Source: an uncultured Chlamydiae bacterium
Lineage (GTDB): Bacteria > Chlamydiota > Chlamydiia > Chlamydiales > 2-12-FULL-49-11
NCBI GenBank assembly: GCA_937996705.1
Contig: CALKUQ010000065.1
Location: forward strand, 1 to 40,578
Length of the DNA stretch: 40,578 nt
Direction of reading: 5' to 3'
Shown: positions 7,355 to 16,515 of the stretch, one piece after another
How positions within the stretch are numbered: position 1 is the first letter of the stretch
How the letters are laid out: every line of letters begins with the position of its first letter
Program-made: the position numbers and the translations under genes
The notes under the pieces: generated by a model
Database searches by the model: none
What the model saw: only the letters and a program-made list of their open reading frames with translations
What the model was told of the DNA's origin: nothing

Positions 7355-10300
7355 TTATTCGTGGACGTAGTCAATTAGGTCTTGGGGAAGATTTCTGAGT
7401 CTCATGACATCAATTAGATGTGTTTCGTAGCGTCTTTGCTCGGGATCTTGGAGTTTGGGGAGGGTGTATTCAGGGGTAAATCCTTCCGGAGTTCTGCTAT
7501 CTTGTGGGAGCAGGAGGTCTACCGACACTTTGTCTCTTCCTCCGATTTCAAAAATAGAGACACGGGGTAGAGTTGCAAGGTGCTTACAGAAGGCGGTAAA
7601 GGGTCGATATCTTTGGCAGGAGAGAAGTTTGTATCCATCTGGAGTTGTGTAGATCACTTTTTCGGTTATAGAATCGGTAATCACGTTATCAGGATCGAAA
7701 ATGATCATCGAAGTGGTGCTCGGCTCTATATTCCCTTCTGAGGAGTAAAAATAGCGAATGGGGGCTGAGATGAGGGCTTTTGCAAGTAAAGAGATGGTAG
7801 TAGAGATAGCGGGGAGGAGAGTAAACCACTCGGTAGCTTGCCATAACCGTTGGATTTTTTGGATGTAGGGAAATTTGTAAAAAGGTGTCTGGTCAATAAA
7901 AGTGGAATACTCTTGTTCAAGCGCTGCTTCATATATTTCTAACTGGGTAAGGGCTCTTGCGCCAAAGCGGTTAGCGATTAGTTTGCTTGGGAGCGCGAGT
8001 AGATAGGCAAGAGAACACTGGATGACTGTGGTTGTAAGGATAAAGAGATTCATGGGTAAATTGTCAGCTTTAAGGATTTGTCTAAAACTTCTCCCCTTTA
8101 GGTATTGTTTAAAATGGGTAATGTGCTGTCCCATGTGGCCTAGGTAGTCAAATTCGTAAGCGTGATGGGTACGTATAAATTCTGCATACGCTTTGGAAAA
8201 TCTCACATTTCCCCACTCGAGCCAAGTTGCTTTTGTTGCATCGATTGGTCTGATTGCGTTTGCCCTATACCTTGCAGCCTCTTGAAGCTCTTCTAAACTT
8301 GTGGGCGCTTTTACAAAAGCCATCATCCCATTGGCTGTAGGATCGTCTTCTAATACAAGGCCATTGCCTCCAGCAACTTTTACAAATCCATGCTGTTGCA
8401 TGATAGCAGTCCAATCAGCAGCAGTTTTAAATTCTCGTACTTCGTCCGCTTCTTCTTGGTAGGGGACTCCATCTGCTGCATTGACAAAGGAGTGGACAAC
8501 GGAAACAAGGGCTTTGATGTGTCGATTTGTTACGTCGTGATCTCGAAGGAGGAGGGGGGCTCCAGGTCTTAATTTTTGGTGAAGAGAATCTAGGAAAGGT
8601 CCCACTAGGAGTTCAGGAATGTGGTGAAGCCCTCCTAGGCATCCAATGAGATCAAGCTCTATTTGTTCCTCGATGGGGCCATAATTTCTAAGCGGGATGC
8701 TCTCTTTATAGGGGTATGTTGATAAAAGGGCCCCTGCTTGGACTCTATCTAGTAATCCTGTTGTAGGGGTATCTGTCATTCCGATGGTTCTTCCATCTAA
8801 GGCAAGCCCCCCGATCTTTCTAAGGACATCGAGATAGCGCCTATCATAAATTTCCATGTAGTCGTGAATTCTTGTCTTATCGAACTTTTTTAAAAGGGTC
8901 TTTGCTTGTAAGCCCATCCCTTTTTTGAGGACATTCAGTGCTTTGATCTGGAGAAGAGCCCTGAATGATTTTTTCATTTTCGGCATTCTGCGGACAAGTT
9001 CTTCATAAATTTCTTTATCACTAAGCCTTGAATTGGAGAGGATGTTTTCCATCTCTTCTAACACTTTTTTCTCATCTAGTTGGTGAAAAATGGTGCAAAG
9101 AAAGTTGACAAACGCTTTTTTCTGGGCTCTTGAGGATTGAAAAACAGTTCTATATCGGGAAGGGGTGGTTTTATCAAAGTATTTAGCTGTATGAGCGTTT
9201 CCAAAGAGATGGGTGGGGTCGAGTTCCTCTTTTAGCTCTCGCATTCTTCTGATACGATCTTTTCCATAACACGCTTTAAACTCTTTTTTGGTTGCGTAGG
9301 GCATGTAGGCTTGGTAGTAAACTCCATCATGTCTTGTTAGATACTTTTGAACACGTCGAATCCAAGCTTTGGTTTTGGCGATTTGTCGGTTTGATTTTTC
9401 TTGGGCAAAACAAATCACAACAGCGTAGCGATCTTTTTCTGCGTAGGGGAGGATAGAAATGTCATCTTTAGGGGTGGGGCGAATGGTTGCATTGATTAGA
9501 CGGACGTCATTTTTATAAAGGGTTTTACCGAGGAATCTCAAAAAATTGGGGAGCTCTTCTCCTGTAATAAAATACTCTTGGAGCCACTGGCCTTGAAGGA
9601 GGGAGTCGTGGAGGCTAAAAAATGAATTGATCGGGGGGTGAAGGGCTTCGTTTCTCGTCATTTCGATTCTTTCGTACATAGCCGCTTTCTCTTTTTTCCA
9701 GAACCAGTGGGTTAGATATTTTACGGAAAAATTAGAGAGGTGGGCAAAAAATCTTAGGCCTAGCCTTTGTACCATGCTTCCTTGAGGGGCCTCTCGCGAA
9801 AAATTAGGGGTTGGGCCTACTTCTCCCCCTTCGACAATTTGGTAACGAACTAATTGAATTTCTTGTAGAGGAAGGCCGTCTAGGGAATCTAACGAGAGTC
9901 TCCCCCCGCAGAGTGGAATATGGGGATTCCCTTTGATATTTCTTTCGTAATAGGCAGCAAATTGATCGATTTGGACTCGGTCGGCTCTTTGTACTACTTT
10001 GTAATTGTCTACCACTTTTAGCCTCGCTCTTACAACAATCCCAAAATAACCGAGGGTGCCAAACATAGCACCAAAACGACGATCTCCTGGGTATACAGTT
10101 TGAATTCCCCCTGAAGCGGTTAAAATATCTAGAGACTCAAAGGTTGATGCGATTGCGCCGTAATCATGAGCCCAACCGTGGCAATTGATCCCGATTGAAC
10201 CTCCAATAGAGAAAGGATTTGAGGCTTGTTTGACAAGAACGGATTTTCCGTGTCCGTCTAAGTAGGTTTGCACCTCCTCCCAAGTAGCCCCGGCACCAAC

Positions 10301-10870
10301 AATCACGCTTGAATCGCCCAATTGAAGCTCTCTGCTATTAAAGCACCGCATATCAATTAGAATATGGTTTGTACCAGTTGGTACCGTTTGCGTTCCTTGG
10401 CTCATCCCTGCTCCAAGAATTGCAATCTGTTTTCCCTCCCCCTTTGCTTTTTCGACAATCGCTATAAGTTCGTCGTCGTTCGCAGGAGTTGCAATTTCAA
10501 CATTTGACTTTCCGTAGAGTTCTTCTACCCCAAAAGGCCTAACCTCTTTTCCGGTAAGGCGCGCTTTCACAAAACGGCCGGGAACTGCCTCTGGCGCTTT
10601 CCAGCTAAGAAGAGGCGAACAAATAATTCCGATCACAAACTTGATCACCTTATTGAGTTGCCTTGTTCGTCTATCTGGGGTATGAAACGACCCAATCAGC
10701 TTAGGGATTCTTTTAAAAATAAGACCTGTGGATAAGAGGAGGGGAAATACCGTCAGGCTGATCGCCCTGCTAAGAATCATGCATGCAGATTTAAAAAATA
10801 AACTATCGCTATTTTTCCCGCTTAGAGCGATTCGCTCTATAAAGTGGGCTGTAGAGGTTATTGGGTGCAT
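7355..10870 (-). CDS. Multidomain FAD-linked oxidase / methyltransferase-like protein (1171 aa)
   Basis: The N-terminal 90 residues are hydrophobic (likely membrane segments at about 27-55 and 74-90). Residues about 122-300 form an FAD-binding PCMH domain: ATPANDDELIAIV, ILGAGMSQGTQ and SIGGSIGINCHGWAHDYG resemble the DprE1/DIMINUTO-type oxidoreductases. The matching substrate domain runs to about 570 (ELKEELDPTHLFGN). Around residues 690-860 there is a methyltransferase-like segment (LIGCLGGLHHIPELL, LRPGAPLLLRDHD), but no glycine-rich SAM motif is visible before it. Another hydrophobic stretch lies near 955-985, and the C-terminal 150 residues are unassigned. It is probably a membrane-bound redox protein; the substrate is unknown. 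AAGG six bases before the ATG supports the start. The gene is monocistronic and convergent with nothing. Confidence 0.8.
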   Translation of the reverse strand: MHPITSTAHFIERIALSGKNSDSLFFKSACMILSRAISLTVFPLLLSTGLIFKRIPKLIGSFHTPDRRTRQLNKVIKFVIGIICSPLLSWKAPEAVPGRFVKARLTGKEVRPFGVEELYGKSNVEIATPANDDELIAIVEKAKGEGKQIAILGAGMSQGTQTVPTGTNHILIDMRCFNSRELQLGDSSVIVGAGATWEEVQTYLDGHGKSVLVKQASNPFSIGGSIGINCHGWAHDYGAIASTFESLDILTASGGIQTVYPGDRRFGAMFGTLGYFGIVVRARLKVVDNYKVVQRADRVQIDQFAAYYERNIKGNPHIPLCGGRLSLDSLDGLPLQEIQLVRYQIVEGGEVGPTPNFSREAPQGSMVQRLGLRFFAHLSNFSVKYLTHWFWKKEKAAMYERIEMTRNEALHPPINSFFSLHDSLLQGQWLQEYFITGEELPNFLRFLGKTLYKNDVRLINATIRPTPKDDISILPYAEKDRYAVVICFAQEKSNRQIAKTKAWIRRVQKYLTRHDGVYYQAYMPYATKKEFKACYGKDRIRRMRELKEELDPTHLFGNAHTAKYFDKTTPSRYRTVFQSSRAQKKAFVNFLCTIFHQLDEKKVLEEMENILSNSRLSDKEIYEELVRRMPKMKKSFRALLQIKALNVLKKGMGLQAKTLLKKFDKTRIHDYMEIYDRRYLDVLRKIGGLALDGRTIGMTDTPTTGLLDRVQAGALLSTYPYKESIPLRNYGPIEEQIELDLIGCLGGLHHIPELLVGPFLDSLHQKLRPGAPLLLRDHDVTNRHIKALVSVVHSFVNAADGVPYQEEADEVREFKTAADWTAIMQQHGFVKVAGGNGLVLEDDPTANGMMAFVKAPTSLEELQEAARYRANAIRPIDATKATWLEWGNVRFSKAYAEFIRTHHAYEFDYLGHMGQHITHFKQYLKGRSFRQILKADNLPMNLFILTTTVIQCSLAYLLALPSKLIANRFGARALTQLEIYEAALEQEYSTFIDQTPFYKFPYIQKIQRLWQATEWFTLLPAISTTISLLAKALISAPIRYFYSSEGNIEPSTTSMIIFDPDNVITDSITEKVIYTTPDGYKLLSCQRYRPFTAFCKHLATLPRVSIFEIGGRDKVSVDLLLPQDSRTPEGFTPEYTLPKLQDPEQRRYETHLIDVMRLRNLPQDLIDYVHE

Positions 10871-11175
10871 TGCTTGCCTTATGATTTAAATAATTATGAG
10901 TTATTATAATTTTTAATTAGTATTTTTTCAATTATATTTATAAATAATCTGATTTTGCTAACTATAATTGGACTGTTTTGGATTCAACAGGTCTAAAGAG
11001 TCTAGGGGCGCAAAACACAAAACATCTTTATCCCTTTAATGTCAGTAGTTTAAGCAGAGTTTGATTCGATGAAAGACTCAAGTTTAGGAAAGATTTATGT
11101 AAGTTGTTAATAATGTTGCTGTTATGACCTTGGGAGCTCAGAAATGGGGAAATTCACCCTCATAAATTTTTTATA

Positions 11176-11353
11176 ATATACCTCTTCCAAATGAATCTTA
11201 CCAAGATTTCTTTACATGCGCTTCCTATGTAAATTAGACGCTAGTTGGTGCCGAGGGCGCGCTCTATTTGAAAACTAGGTAAGCCCGAGGCAAATTTAAA
11301 GATGAAGATGCAGATAATGAAAGATGGGTAACATTCATTTGGAAGAGGTTCTC
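11176..11353. mobile_element. MITE-like inverted-repeat element, copy 2 (complete)
   Basis: The full element is about 178 bp. The left inverted repeat begins ATATACCTCTTCCAAATG (11176). The right repeat is the complement of ACCTCTTCCAAATGAATG (11349 leftwards); its inner 23 bases match the left end at 22 positions, and it then diverges. The central part is nearly identical to 1-143. No transposase frame is inside, so movement would depend on an enzyme encoded elsewhere. No clear target-site duplication flanks it, which suggests an old insertion. Confidence 0.75.
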
Positions 11354-11377
11354 TAATTGCGCGCAACAGATGTTGAT

Positions 11378-11429
11378 TAGGTCGTTGCCGCTAATGAATC
11401 GGCAGCTTCTTTGCGCTGACCTATTTTTT
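11378..11429 (+). terminator. Orphan rho-independent-type terminator
   Basis: The stem TAGGTCGTTGCCG (11378-11390) pairs with CGGCAGC (11400-11406) and GACCTA (11418-11423), with an 11-nt bulge on the 3' side and one G-U pair. Six T follow (11424-11429). It faces the plus strand but no plus-strand gene precedes it in this gap, so it may end a small RNA or an unseen transcript. Confidence 0.5.
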
Positions 11430-11615
11430 AAATAAATTTATCTGAGAGGTGAATCAAGGTTTCTCCATTATTGATTAGCGCTGGTTATAACTGCTTCAGG
11501 GTGTTTTTATCTATAAATTAATTTATAATTAAAAAAAAGGATGGAATTATGATTCCTGTTTTAAAATATCCTTAATTTATGTTACTATTAGGAATTAAAT
11601 TTTTTTGAGGTTTAT

Positions 11616-13460
11616 ATGTTTCATATTTGCGGTAGAGGGTTTCCTAATTCTAATTTATGGATGATTCCAATTTCAGGCGAAGAAGTAGGAGAAGCTTCAA
11701 TGCCGCCAGAGTCTGTTAGGCCAGTTGCTACATGGAGTGAGAGCGCCTCTTATAAAGAAATCAAAAAAATTTTTAGCAGTGTCACTAGGTATTTAGGAGA
11801 TGTCGATCTTCTTTTGGAAGGGATTAGACCGAGGGGAGAAAAAATTGAGCAGCTCTGTTTACATTTAGCAAGAGGTGAATGGAATGAGATTTCACTAAAG
11901 TATGACTTGCAATGGGACGATCTACCCAAGGATGCGCTTAGAGCCTTTTATGAAGGGAAGATTTCGATGGAGCAGTTCTCCACAATTAGCTTCTTTTGGT
12001 CTTTAAAAAAAACAAGTAAAAGCCCTATAGAAGTCGTTCCCCTTTTTCGTGGTAATGAAGTGAATCCAAAAGCTAGAGATTTAATAGCAGAGACGATGAA
12101 AAAATCGGGTCTACTACAAGGGAGGTGTCCAGATTTTCTCGATTCCTCTGAGAGAGTATCCTTTTTTGCGAGAATGCATAGCGCGCCAAAGTCGGAACAA
12201 TATTTCTTTTTATGTCGGGAAGAACCTGGTTTTTTTATAGGTCCTATTTCTACAATTACCCAAGAGATCTATCTAAGAGCGGGGATAAATGTCTTTAATC
12301 GATCTTCCTGTAACGGAATTGATTGGGAGATGACTCCGAGTTTTAGTATGATGCAGCAATTTTTAAGGACCTATGCAGGCGATTTGGCAATTAAGATTAC
12401 CCCAGTAATTGGTCTTTCCTCTGTTGAGGATATTGTTGTTAATTTAAAAACAGGGACAAGGGATATGGCCCTCCCTTTTCCAGGGGTTTTTATCCCCGAT
12501 TCTGCGGATACTTTAAAGGCTCCGAAATACAGAGATTTTCTATTACACGATTTGTATCACACAATTCTTTGTAGTGAAATCCCCCATGAAGTTAGACCAA
12601 CATTTTCACTCTTAGCAGATATAATTTTGGAGCTAAAAGAGTCTGCAAGCGATCGAAGGGTGGTTGCATTTTTAGACGAGTTTTTTCACAGAATTGTTGA
12701 TAATGAACATCCTGCTTTTAGAAAGCACAATGAGGAAATTACAGGCTACAAGGGAATTTCGATTGAGCTAAAATTTATTTGGTCTTTTTTGTTTCAGTAT
12801 CAAAATGCTATTACAAGATTAACCAGAGCCCCAAGAGAAGAGATCAGTTTAAGTGATCTGAGTCAGATTAGTTTGATCCTTGAAACTGCTGGAGTTTTTG
12901 ACCGATTTTTTGAATTGTGTCAAGAAAAGGGGTGTTTCTCCTCTTTTGGAATGGGACTGATTTTGACTCCACTTTTGAATTTTTTAGAAGAAGGAGCCTC
13001 AGATTTTCAGAAAATAATAGTGATTCATTTGTGGAAAGATCCAGCTAATATTCCTTTATTGGCTGAAACCATCATAGATAATAGAATCCTACAGGGGATC
13101 AGGATTTTGCAGAGTGATAAGGAAGAATTGATTAAGTTTATTATAGCAGCTCCCAGACCTACTACGATTGAAGAATGCAATCTACTTTTTCCGACAATCA
13201 GTGAAAAAGTTGAAGCGTGTAAAAATATTGTGGTTGCAACTCAAGTCAAAGGAGTTTTAGAGCACTGGGGAAATATTGAAGTAAGAAAAGTCTTTTGCAA
13301 AGGATGCTTAGAAAGGTCGGAAACTCAAGGATTGAATTTTTCAGCGAGGCAGATAGAGCTGTTTGAAGCTCTTGTGATGAGTCGCGATGTAATAGAGGAT
13401 GAGAAAGCTCTTTATGCTTTTGTGAAAGAGACTTTAAATACCGCCCTTCAATTCACCTAA
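11616..13460 (+). CDS. Large hypothetical protein with an HDxxH motif (614 aa)
   Basis: The family is not recognised. The sequence is evenly mixed and looks globular, with no signal peptide or membrane segment. The only striking motif is LLHDLYHTILCSEIPHE (H311, D312, H315, with acidic residues 6 and 10 positions later). It resembles metal-binding HDxxH motifs such as that of Coq4, but the spacing to the glutamate differs and no other Coq4 feature is seen. The start is supported by TTGAGG seven bases before the ATG. The gene stands alone, 42 bp before dnaG and in the same direction, so readthrough into dnaG is possible. Metal-dependent activity is a guess. Confidence 0.75.
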   Translation: MFHICGRGFPNSNLWMIPISGEEVGEASMPPESVRPVATWSESASYKEIKKIFSSVTRYLGDVDLLLEGIRPRGEKIEQLCLHLARGEWNEISLKYDLQWDDLPKDALRAFYEGKISMEQFSTISFFWSLKKTSKSPIEVVPLFRGNEVNPKARDLIAETMKKSGLLQGRCPDFLDSSERVSFFARMHSAPKSEQYFFLCREEPGFFIGPISTITQEIYLRAGINVFNRSSCNGIDWEMTPSFSMMQQFLRTYAGDLAIKITPVIGLSSVEDIVVNLKTGTRDMALPFPGVFIPDSADTLKAPKYRDFLLHDLYHTILCSEIPHEVRPTFSLLADIILELKESASDRRVVAFLDEFFHRIVDNEHPAFRKHNEEITGYKGISIELKFIWSFLFQYQNAITRLTRAPREEISLSDLSQISLILETAGVFDRFFELCQEKGCFSSFGMGLILTPLLNFLEEGASDFQKIIVIHLWKDPANIPLLAETIIDNRILQGIRILQSDKEELIKFIIAAPRPTTIEECNLLFPTISEKVEACKNIVVATQVKGVLEHWGNIEVRKVFCKGCLERSETQGLNFSARQIELFEALVMSRDVIEDEKALYAFVKETLNTALQFT

Positions 13461-13502
13461 GGGCTACTTGATGTTTGCTTTCAGTTGTGATAGGATGAAG
13501 GT

Positions 13503-15236
13503 ATGTCGATGTTTTCGAAAGAGTCTTTGCTTGCCCTGAAGGAAAAGGTTGATCTGATTGAGGTTATTTCCTCATATTTGCCTTTAAAAAAATCGGGAAA
13601 AACCTTTAAGGTTTGTTGTCCTTTTCACAATGAAAAATCGCCCTCATTTGTCGTGAATCAAGGGGATGCTCATTACCATTGTTTTGGTTGCGGAGCCCAT
13701 GGGGATGCCATTAGCTTTTTAGTAGGATATTTAAAGGTCTCTTTTGTCGAAGCAGTTGAGATGCTTGCTGAAAAGTTTGGAGTCGCCCTAGAGCGAGGTG
13801 AGGGGGAGAAAAGGGAGGATTTATCCCCTTTAAAGATTTGTTTGCAAGATTCTTGCAAGTTTTTTCAGTTCCATTTGCTTCATACCGACGAGGGAAGAGT
13901 TGCCCTTGAGTATCTCTACAAGCGGGGTATTGACTTAGATTTTATTAATTTATTCAAAATTGGATTAGCTCCGCAAGACCCTGCGCTGTCGATGGCGTTT
14001 TTTAGGGAAAAAAAGCTTAATTGGGAGGCTTTGCAAAGGTCTGGTCTTGCTGTCCAAAACAAGAAGAATTACCCCTTTTTTATCGGAAGAATTATGTTTC
14101 CTATTATGGATGTTCAGGGAAATGTGATCGGGTTTTCGGCTAGAAAATATTTGGAAACCACTGGTGGGGGAAAGTATATCAACACTCCAGAGACCCCCCT
14201 TTTTAAAAAGTCAAAAGTGCTCTTTGGTCTTAATTATTCGAGAAAAGAAATTACGAAGCAAAGGCGAGCTGTGATTGTTGAGGGGCAAATTGATGCCCTT
14301 AGATTGATTCAGGAGGGGCTCAATCTTACAGTTGCAGGACAAGGGACTGCTTTTGGGCAAGAGCATGTAGAAGTTATTAGGCGCTTAGGAGTTAGAGAGG
14401 TTTTTCTCGCTTTTGATGGCGATGAAGCAGGACGAGAGGCTGCTTTGAAAGTGGGGAACTTGTTTCAAAAAGAGGGGGTAGAGGTCTTTGTCCTTGAATT
14501 TAAGGAGGGGGAGGATCCCGACTGTGTTTTGCGCAATGAGGGGATAGCCGGGTTTTTGAAATATCTAGATAAGCCAAAAGAGTACATACCCTTTTTGGTC
14601 GATAGGCTTTCAATCCACTCTAATGTCCATACACCAGCTGGAAAAAATGAACTAGTTGAAAAGGCTAAAGGGTATATGGCCGATTGGAAATTTCCCCTCA
14701 TGATCTATGAAGCAGAGAGAAAACTGGCAAATAGTCTTCAAGTCCCTGAAGCGATGGTCCAGCAAAAAACGACCCATGTTCCACTTCCTAAAAAAGAGGT
14801 TGTTGTTAATTCAAATCAGGTTGTTGAGGCCGATCTTTTAAGATGGATGGTTTTATCGCCAGATTTGCTCCCCGTTGTTCAAAAAAATGTTTCTCCCATT
14901 GACTTTATTGACCCATCTGCTCAAAAATTGTATGCCAGACTGATTGAACTTTCCCTGCAGAGCGCCCCCTTTGAGTTAATGACACTTGCAGAAAATATCG
15001 ATGAAGAGGGGGGGCGGTTGCTCGATCTTATTATAAAGAAAAAAGTTCAAATTGAGAAGGCAAGTAAAGGGGTGAAGGAGTCGATCCAAAAGATCTTAGA
15101 GAGAAACTGGATGTTGAAAAGAGAGGCAATCATGGCCAAAATTCAATCGGGGAAAAAAACCGATGCCGAGATGCTTATACTAGCTAAAGAGTTTGATGAA
15201 TTAAAAAAATTAACACCTAAATTAGTGGAACTATAG
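13503..15236 (+). CDS. dnaG: DNA primase
   Basis: DnaG lays the RNA primers for replication. The N-terminal zinc-binding CHC2 domain is complete (C39, H42, C60, C63, in CCPFHNEKSPSF and YHCFGCGAHGD). The TOPRIM catalytic core carries E260 in VIVEGQIDAL and the acidic pair in FDGDEAGREA (D305, D307). The C-terminal helicase-interacting domain follows, giving a normal length of 577 aa. The second ATG (13509) is better spaced from the GGATGAAGG sequence than the first, so the protein may be two residues shorter. dnaG follows mutS/uvrC at a distance, as in chlamydial genomes, and the next gene begins 3 bp after its stop. Confidence 0.97.
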   Translation: MSMFSKESLLALKEKVDLIEVISSYLPLKKSGKTFKVCCPFHNEKSPSFVVNQGDAHYHCFGCGAHGDAISFLVGYLKVSFVEAVEMLAEKFGVALERGEGEKREDLSPLKICLQDSCKFFQFHLLHTDEGRVALEYLYKRGIDLDFINLFKIGLAPQDPALSMAFFREKKLNWEALQRSGLAVQNKKNYPFFIGRIMFPIMDVQGNVIGFSARKYLETTGGGKYINTPETPLFKKSKVLFGLNYSRKEITKQRRAVIVEGQIDALRLIQEGLNLTVAGQGTAFGQEHVEVIRRLGVREVFLAFDGDEAGREAALKVGNLFQKEGVEVFVLEFKEGEDPDCVLRNEGIAGFLKYLDKPKEYIPFLVDRLSIHSNVHTPAGKNELVEKAKGYMADWKFPLMIYEAERKLANSLQVPEAMVQQKTTHVPLPKKEVVVNSNQVVEADLLRWMVLSPDLLPVVQKNVSPIDFIDPSAQKLYARLIELSLQSAPFELMTLAENIDEEGGRLLDLIIKKKVQIEKASKGVKESIQKILERNWMLKREAIMAKIQSGKKTDAEMLILAKEFDELKKLTPKLVEL

Positions 15237-15239
15237 ATT

Positions 15240-15569
15240 GTGAAAAGAGTTTTTTATGATGATAACTGCCCTTTTTGTGTAAAGGTCATTCAGAAAATTA
15301 AGAAAATGGATAAGAAAAATCAGTACAATTTTTCTTCTCTGAACGGGACAAAGGCTAAGACCCTTTTTGCGGGCAATTATGGATTTTTGAGAAAAAGAAA
15401 ATCGATTGTCTTTTTGGAGGGGAAGAAAGTTTGGGTAAGGGCCAACGCTGTTTTGCGGCTGCTTTGGCTTGCAGGGGGTAAATGGAAGTACTTAGGGGCT
15501 CTTTTTGTCATCCCCGGATTTTTGATCAACCCGTTTTACAGGCTTGGCACCCTTATTTTTAGGCGTTAA
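15240..15569 (+). CDS. DCC-family (DUF393) thiol-disulfide oxidoreductase-like protein
   Basis: The N-terminus VFYDDNCPFCVKVIQKI is the hallmark of the DCC/DUF393 family, thioredoxin-like proteins with a CPFC redox pair (C10, C13). The C-terminal part contains the usual hydrophobic region with aromatic and proline residues (ALFVIPGFLINPFYRLG). A length of 109 aa is at the short end of normal for the family. Initiation is at GTG 15240, three bases after the dnaG stop, with no obvious Shine-Dalgarno sequence of its own, so it probably depends on dnaG translation. The last 78 bp overlap the 3' end of the opposite-strand lipase gene. The physiological partner is unknown. Confidence 0.85.
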   Translation: MKRVFYDDNCPFCVKVIQKIKKMDKKNQYNFSSLNGTKAKTLFAGNYGFLRKRKSIVFLEGKKVWVRANAVLRLLWLAGGKWKYLGALFVIPGFLINPFYRLGTLIFRR

Positions 15570-16511
15570 TTGTTGGTTTGCATAAAGATAGGTAAGTGGG
15601 CTGTGGTTGTATTCTGTCTTTCCCAAATTGTCTGAAAAATTGACGCTCCCCACTTTATTTGGAGCGTCAGGAGATGAGATATATAGCTGGCTATAAATTA
15701 GATCTCCTACGACAGGGGCCGGGACGGTAGTCACTACATCTTCTGTATTCACAAGACGCCAAATTGTGAAATTGTATTTTGGATCCTCTGAAAGATCTCT
15801 GATAAGCCCAGAGAGAGATCTGCTTCCGACTCGGGGAGACCCGAATAAATAGGAAATAATTACAAGGTTTGGATAACTTAAGATAGAGTTAATGTCTATA
15901 AGGGTAGCAACAGCTGCACCAAGGCTATGTCCTGTAATATAAAGTTCATTGGGGACATCTTTTTTCAGGTAGGTGGGGATTGCCTCATTAATTTGATCCC
16001 TTAAGGAGGGGCCCCCGTCATGCCTCTTTTTATTAAAAGCGTCCCAGAAACCCGAATGAATTTTTACCGAGTGGTCGGTGTTAGGAAAATCGACATCTGT
16101 TTGTCCAAAATCTATATTTTCGACCCATTCTGTGATTTTTTCAGTGCCTCTTAGGGTAATTAAAATTCGATTGGTTGGGTCGCTCGGGAGGGATTTAATT
16201 TTACCCATAAAGCCGCAAGAGACTTTTTTCCCAAAAAAATGTAAATTCTCATGCCAGTATAAGTGTTTAGGAGATTCAATATCAGTTGGATATGTGTCAA
16301 AGAGGGCCTTGTTGTAATACTGAGCATATGCATAAACAATTGTATTGAGGCACCAAGCGGAAAGATTGGGGTTATAATCATCTCCTATTTGGGGAGAAAA
16401 GGGGAAATTTGGTGTGGGGGTGTAGCTATCAATTCCAGTTTTAGTAACAGCGTTTAAAAGTTCTTGGGGAAAGGTGAGGGAAAAAGGGGTTTCAGACGAG
16501 TCCATGCTCAT
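15492..16511 (-). CDS. Class 3 lipase-like alpha/beta hydrolase, copy A (339 aa)
   Basis: This belongs to the fungal-type class 3 lipase family (PF01764), serine hydrolases acting on acylglycerols or phospholipids. The nucleophile elbow is ITGHSLGAA (S196). The triad is completed by an aspartate in VNTEDVVTTVPAP (D258) and a histidine in YNHSPLTYLY (H303). The oxyanion-side motif ITLRGTEK is also present. No signal peptide is seen, so export would need another route. It lies 4 bp downstream of its paralogue and is surely co-transcribed with it. Its last 24 residues (after LTPKNKG) are basic, are absent from the paralogue, and are encoded antisense to the DUF393 gene. Met3 is an alternative start. 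Confidence 0.88.
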   Translation of the reverse strand: MSMDSSETPFSLTFPQELLNAVTKTGIDSYTPTPNFPFSPQIGDDYNPNLSAWCLNTIVYAYAQYYNKALFDTYPTDIESPKHLYWHENLHFFGKKVSCGFMGKIKSLPSDPTNRILITLRGTEKITEWVENIDFGQTDVDFPNTDHSVKIHSGFWDAFNKKRHDGGPSLRDQINEAIPTYLKKDVPNELYITGHSLGAAVATLIDINSILSYPNLVIISYLFGSPRVGSRSLSGLIRDLSEDPKYNFTIWRLVNTEDVVTTVPAPVVGDLIYSQLYISSPDAPNKVGSVNFSDNLGKTEYNHSPLTYLYANQQLTPKNKGAKPVKRVDQKSGDDKKSP

Positions 16512-16515
16512 AAAT

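Larger units (their letters stand above)
10871..11615. other. Long gene-free divergent intergenic region
   Basis: About 745 bp separate the divergent 1171-codon and 614-codon genes, and no coding frame is convincing. It is AT-rich at both edges and holds the second copy of the inverted-repeat element (11176-11353) and a plus-strand terminator-like hairpin (11378-11429). I could assign nothing to 10990-11170. A TACTAT box near 11583 could serve the downstream gene, but its -35 partner is unclear. Confidence 0.6.

Noticed and set aside
11549..11575. Eight-codon leader peptide (MIPVLKYP) before the 614-aa gene
   Set aside because: There are no repeated regulatory codons and no attenuator hairpin after it; AGGATGG before the ATG could be chance.
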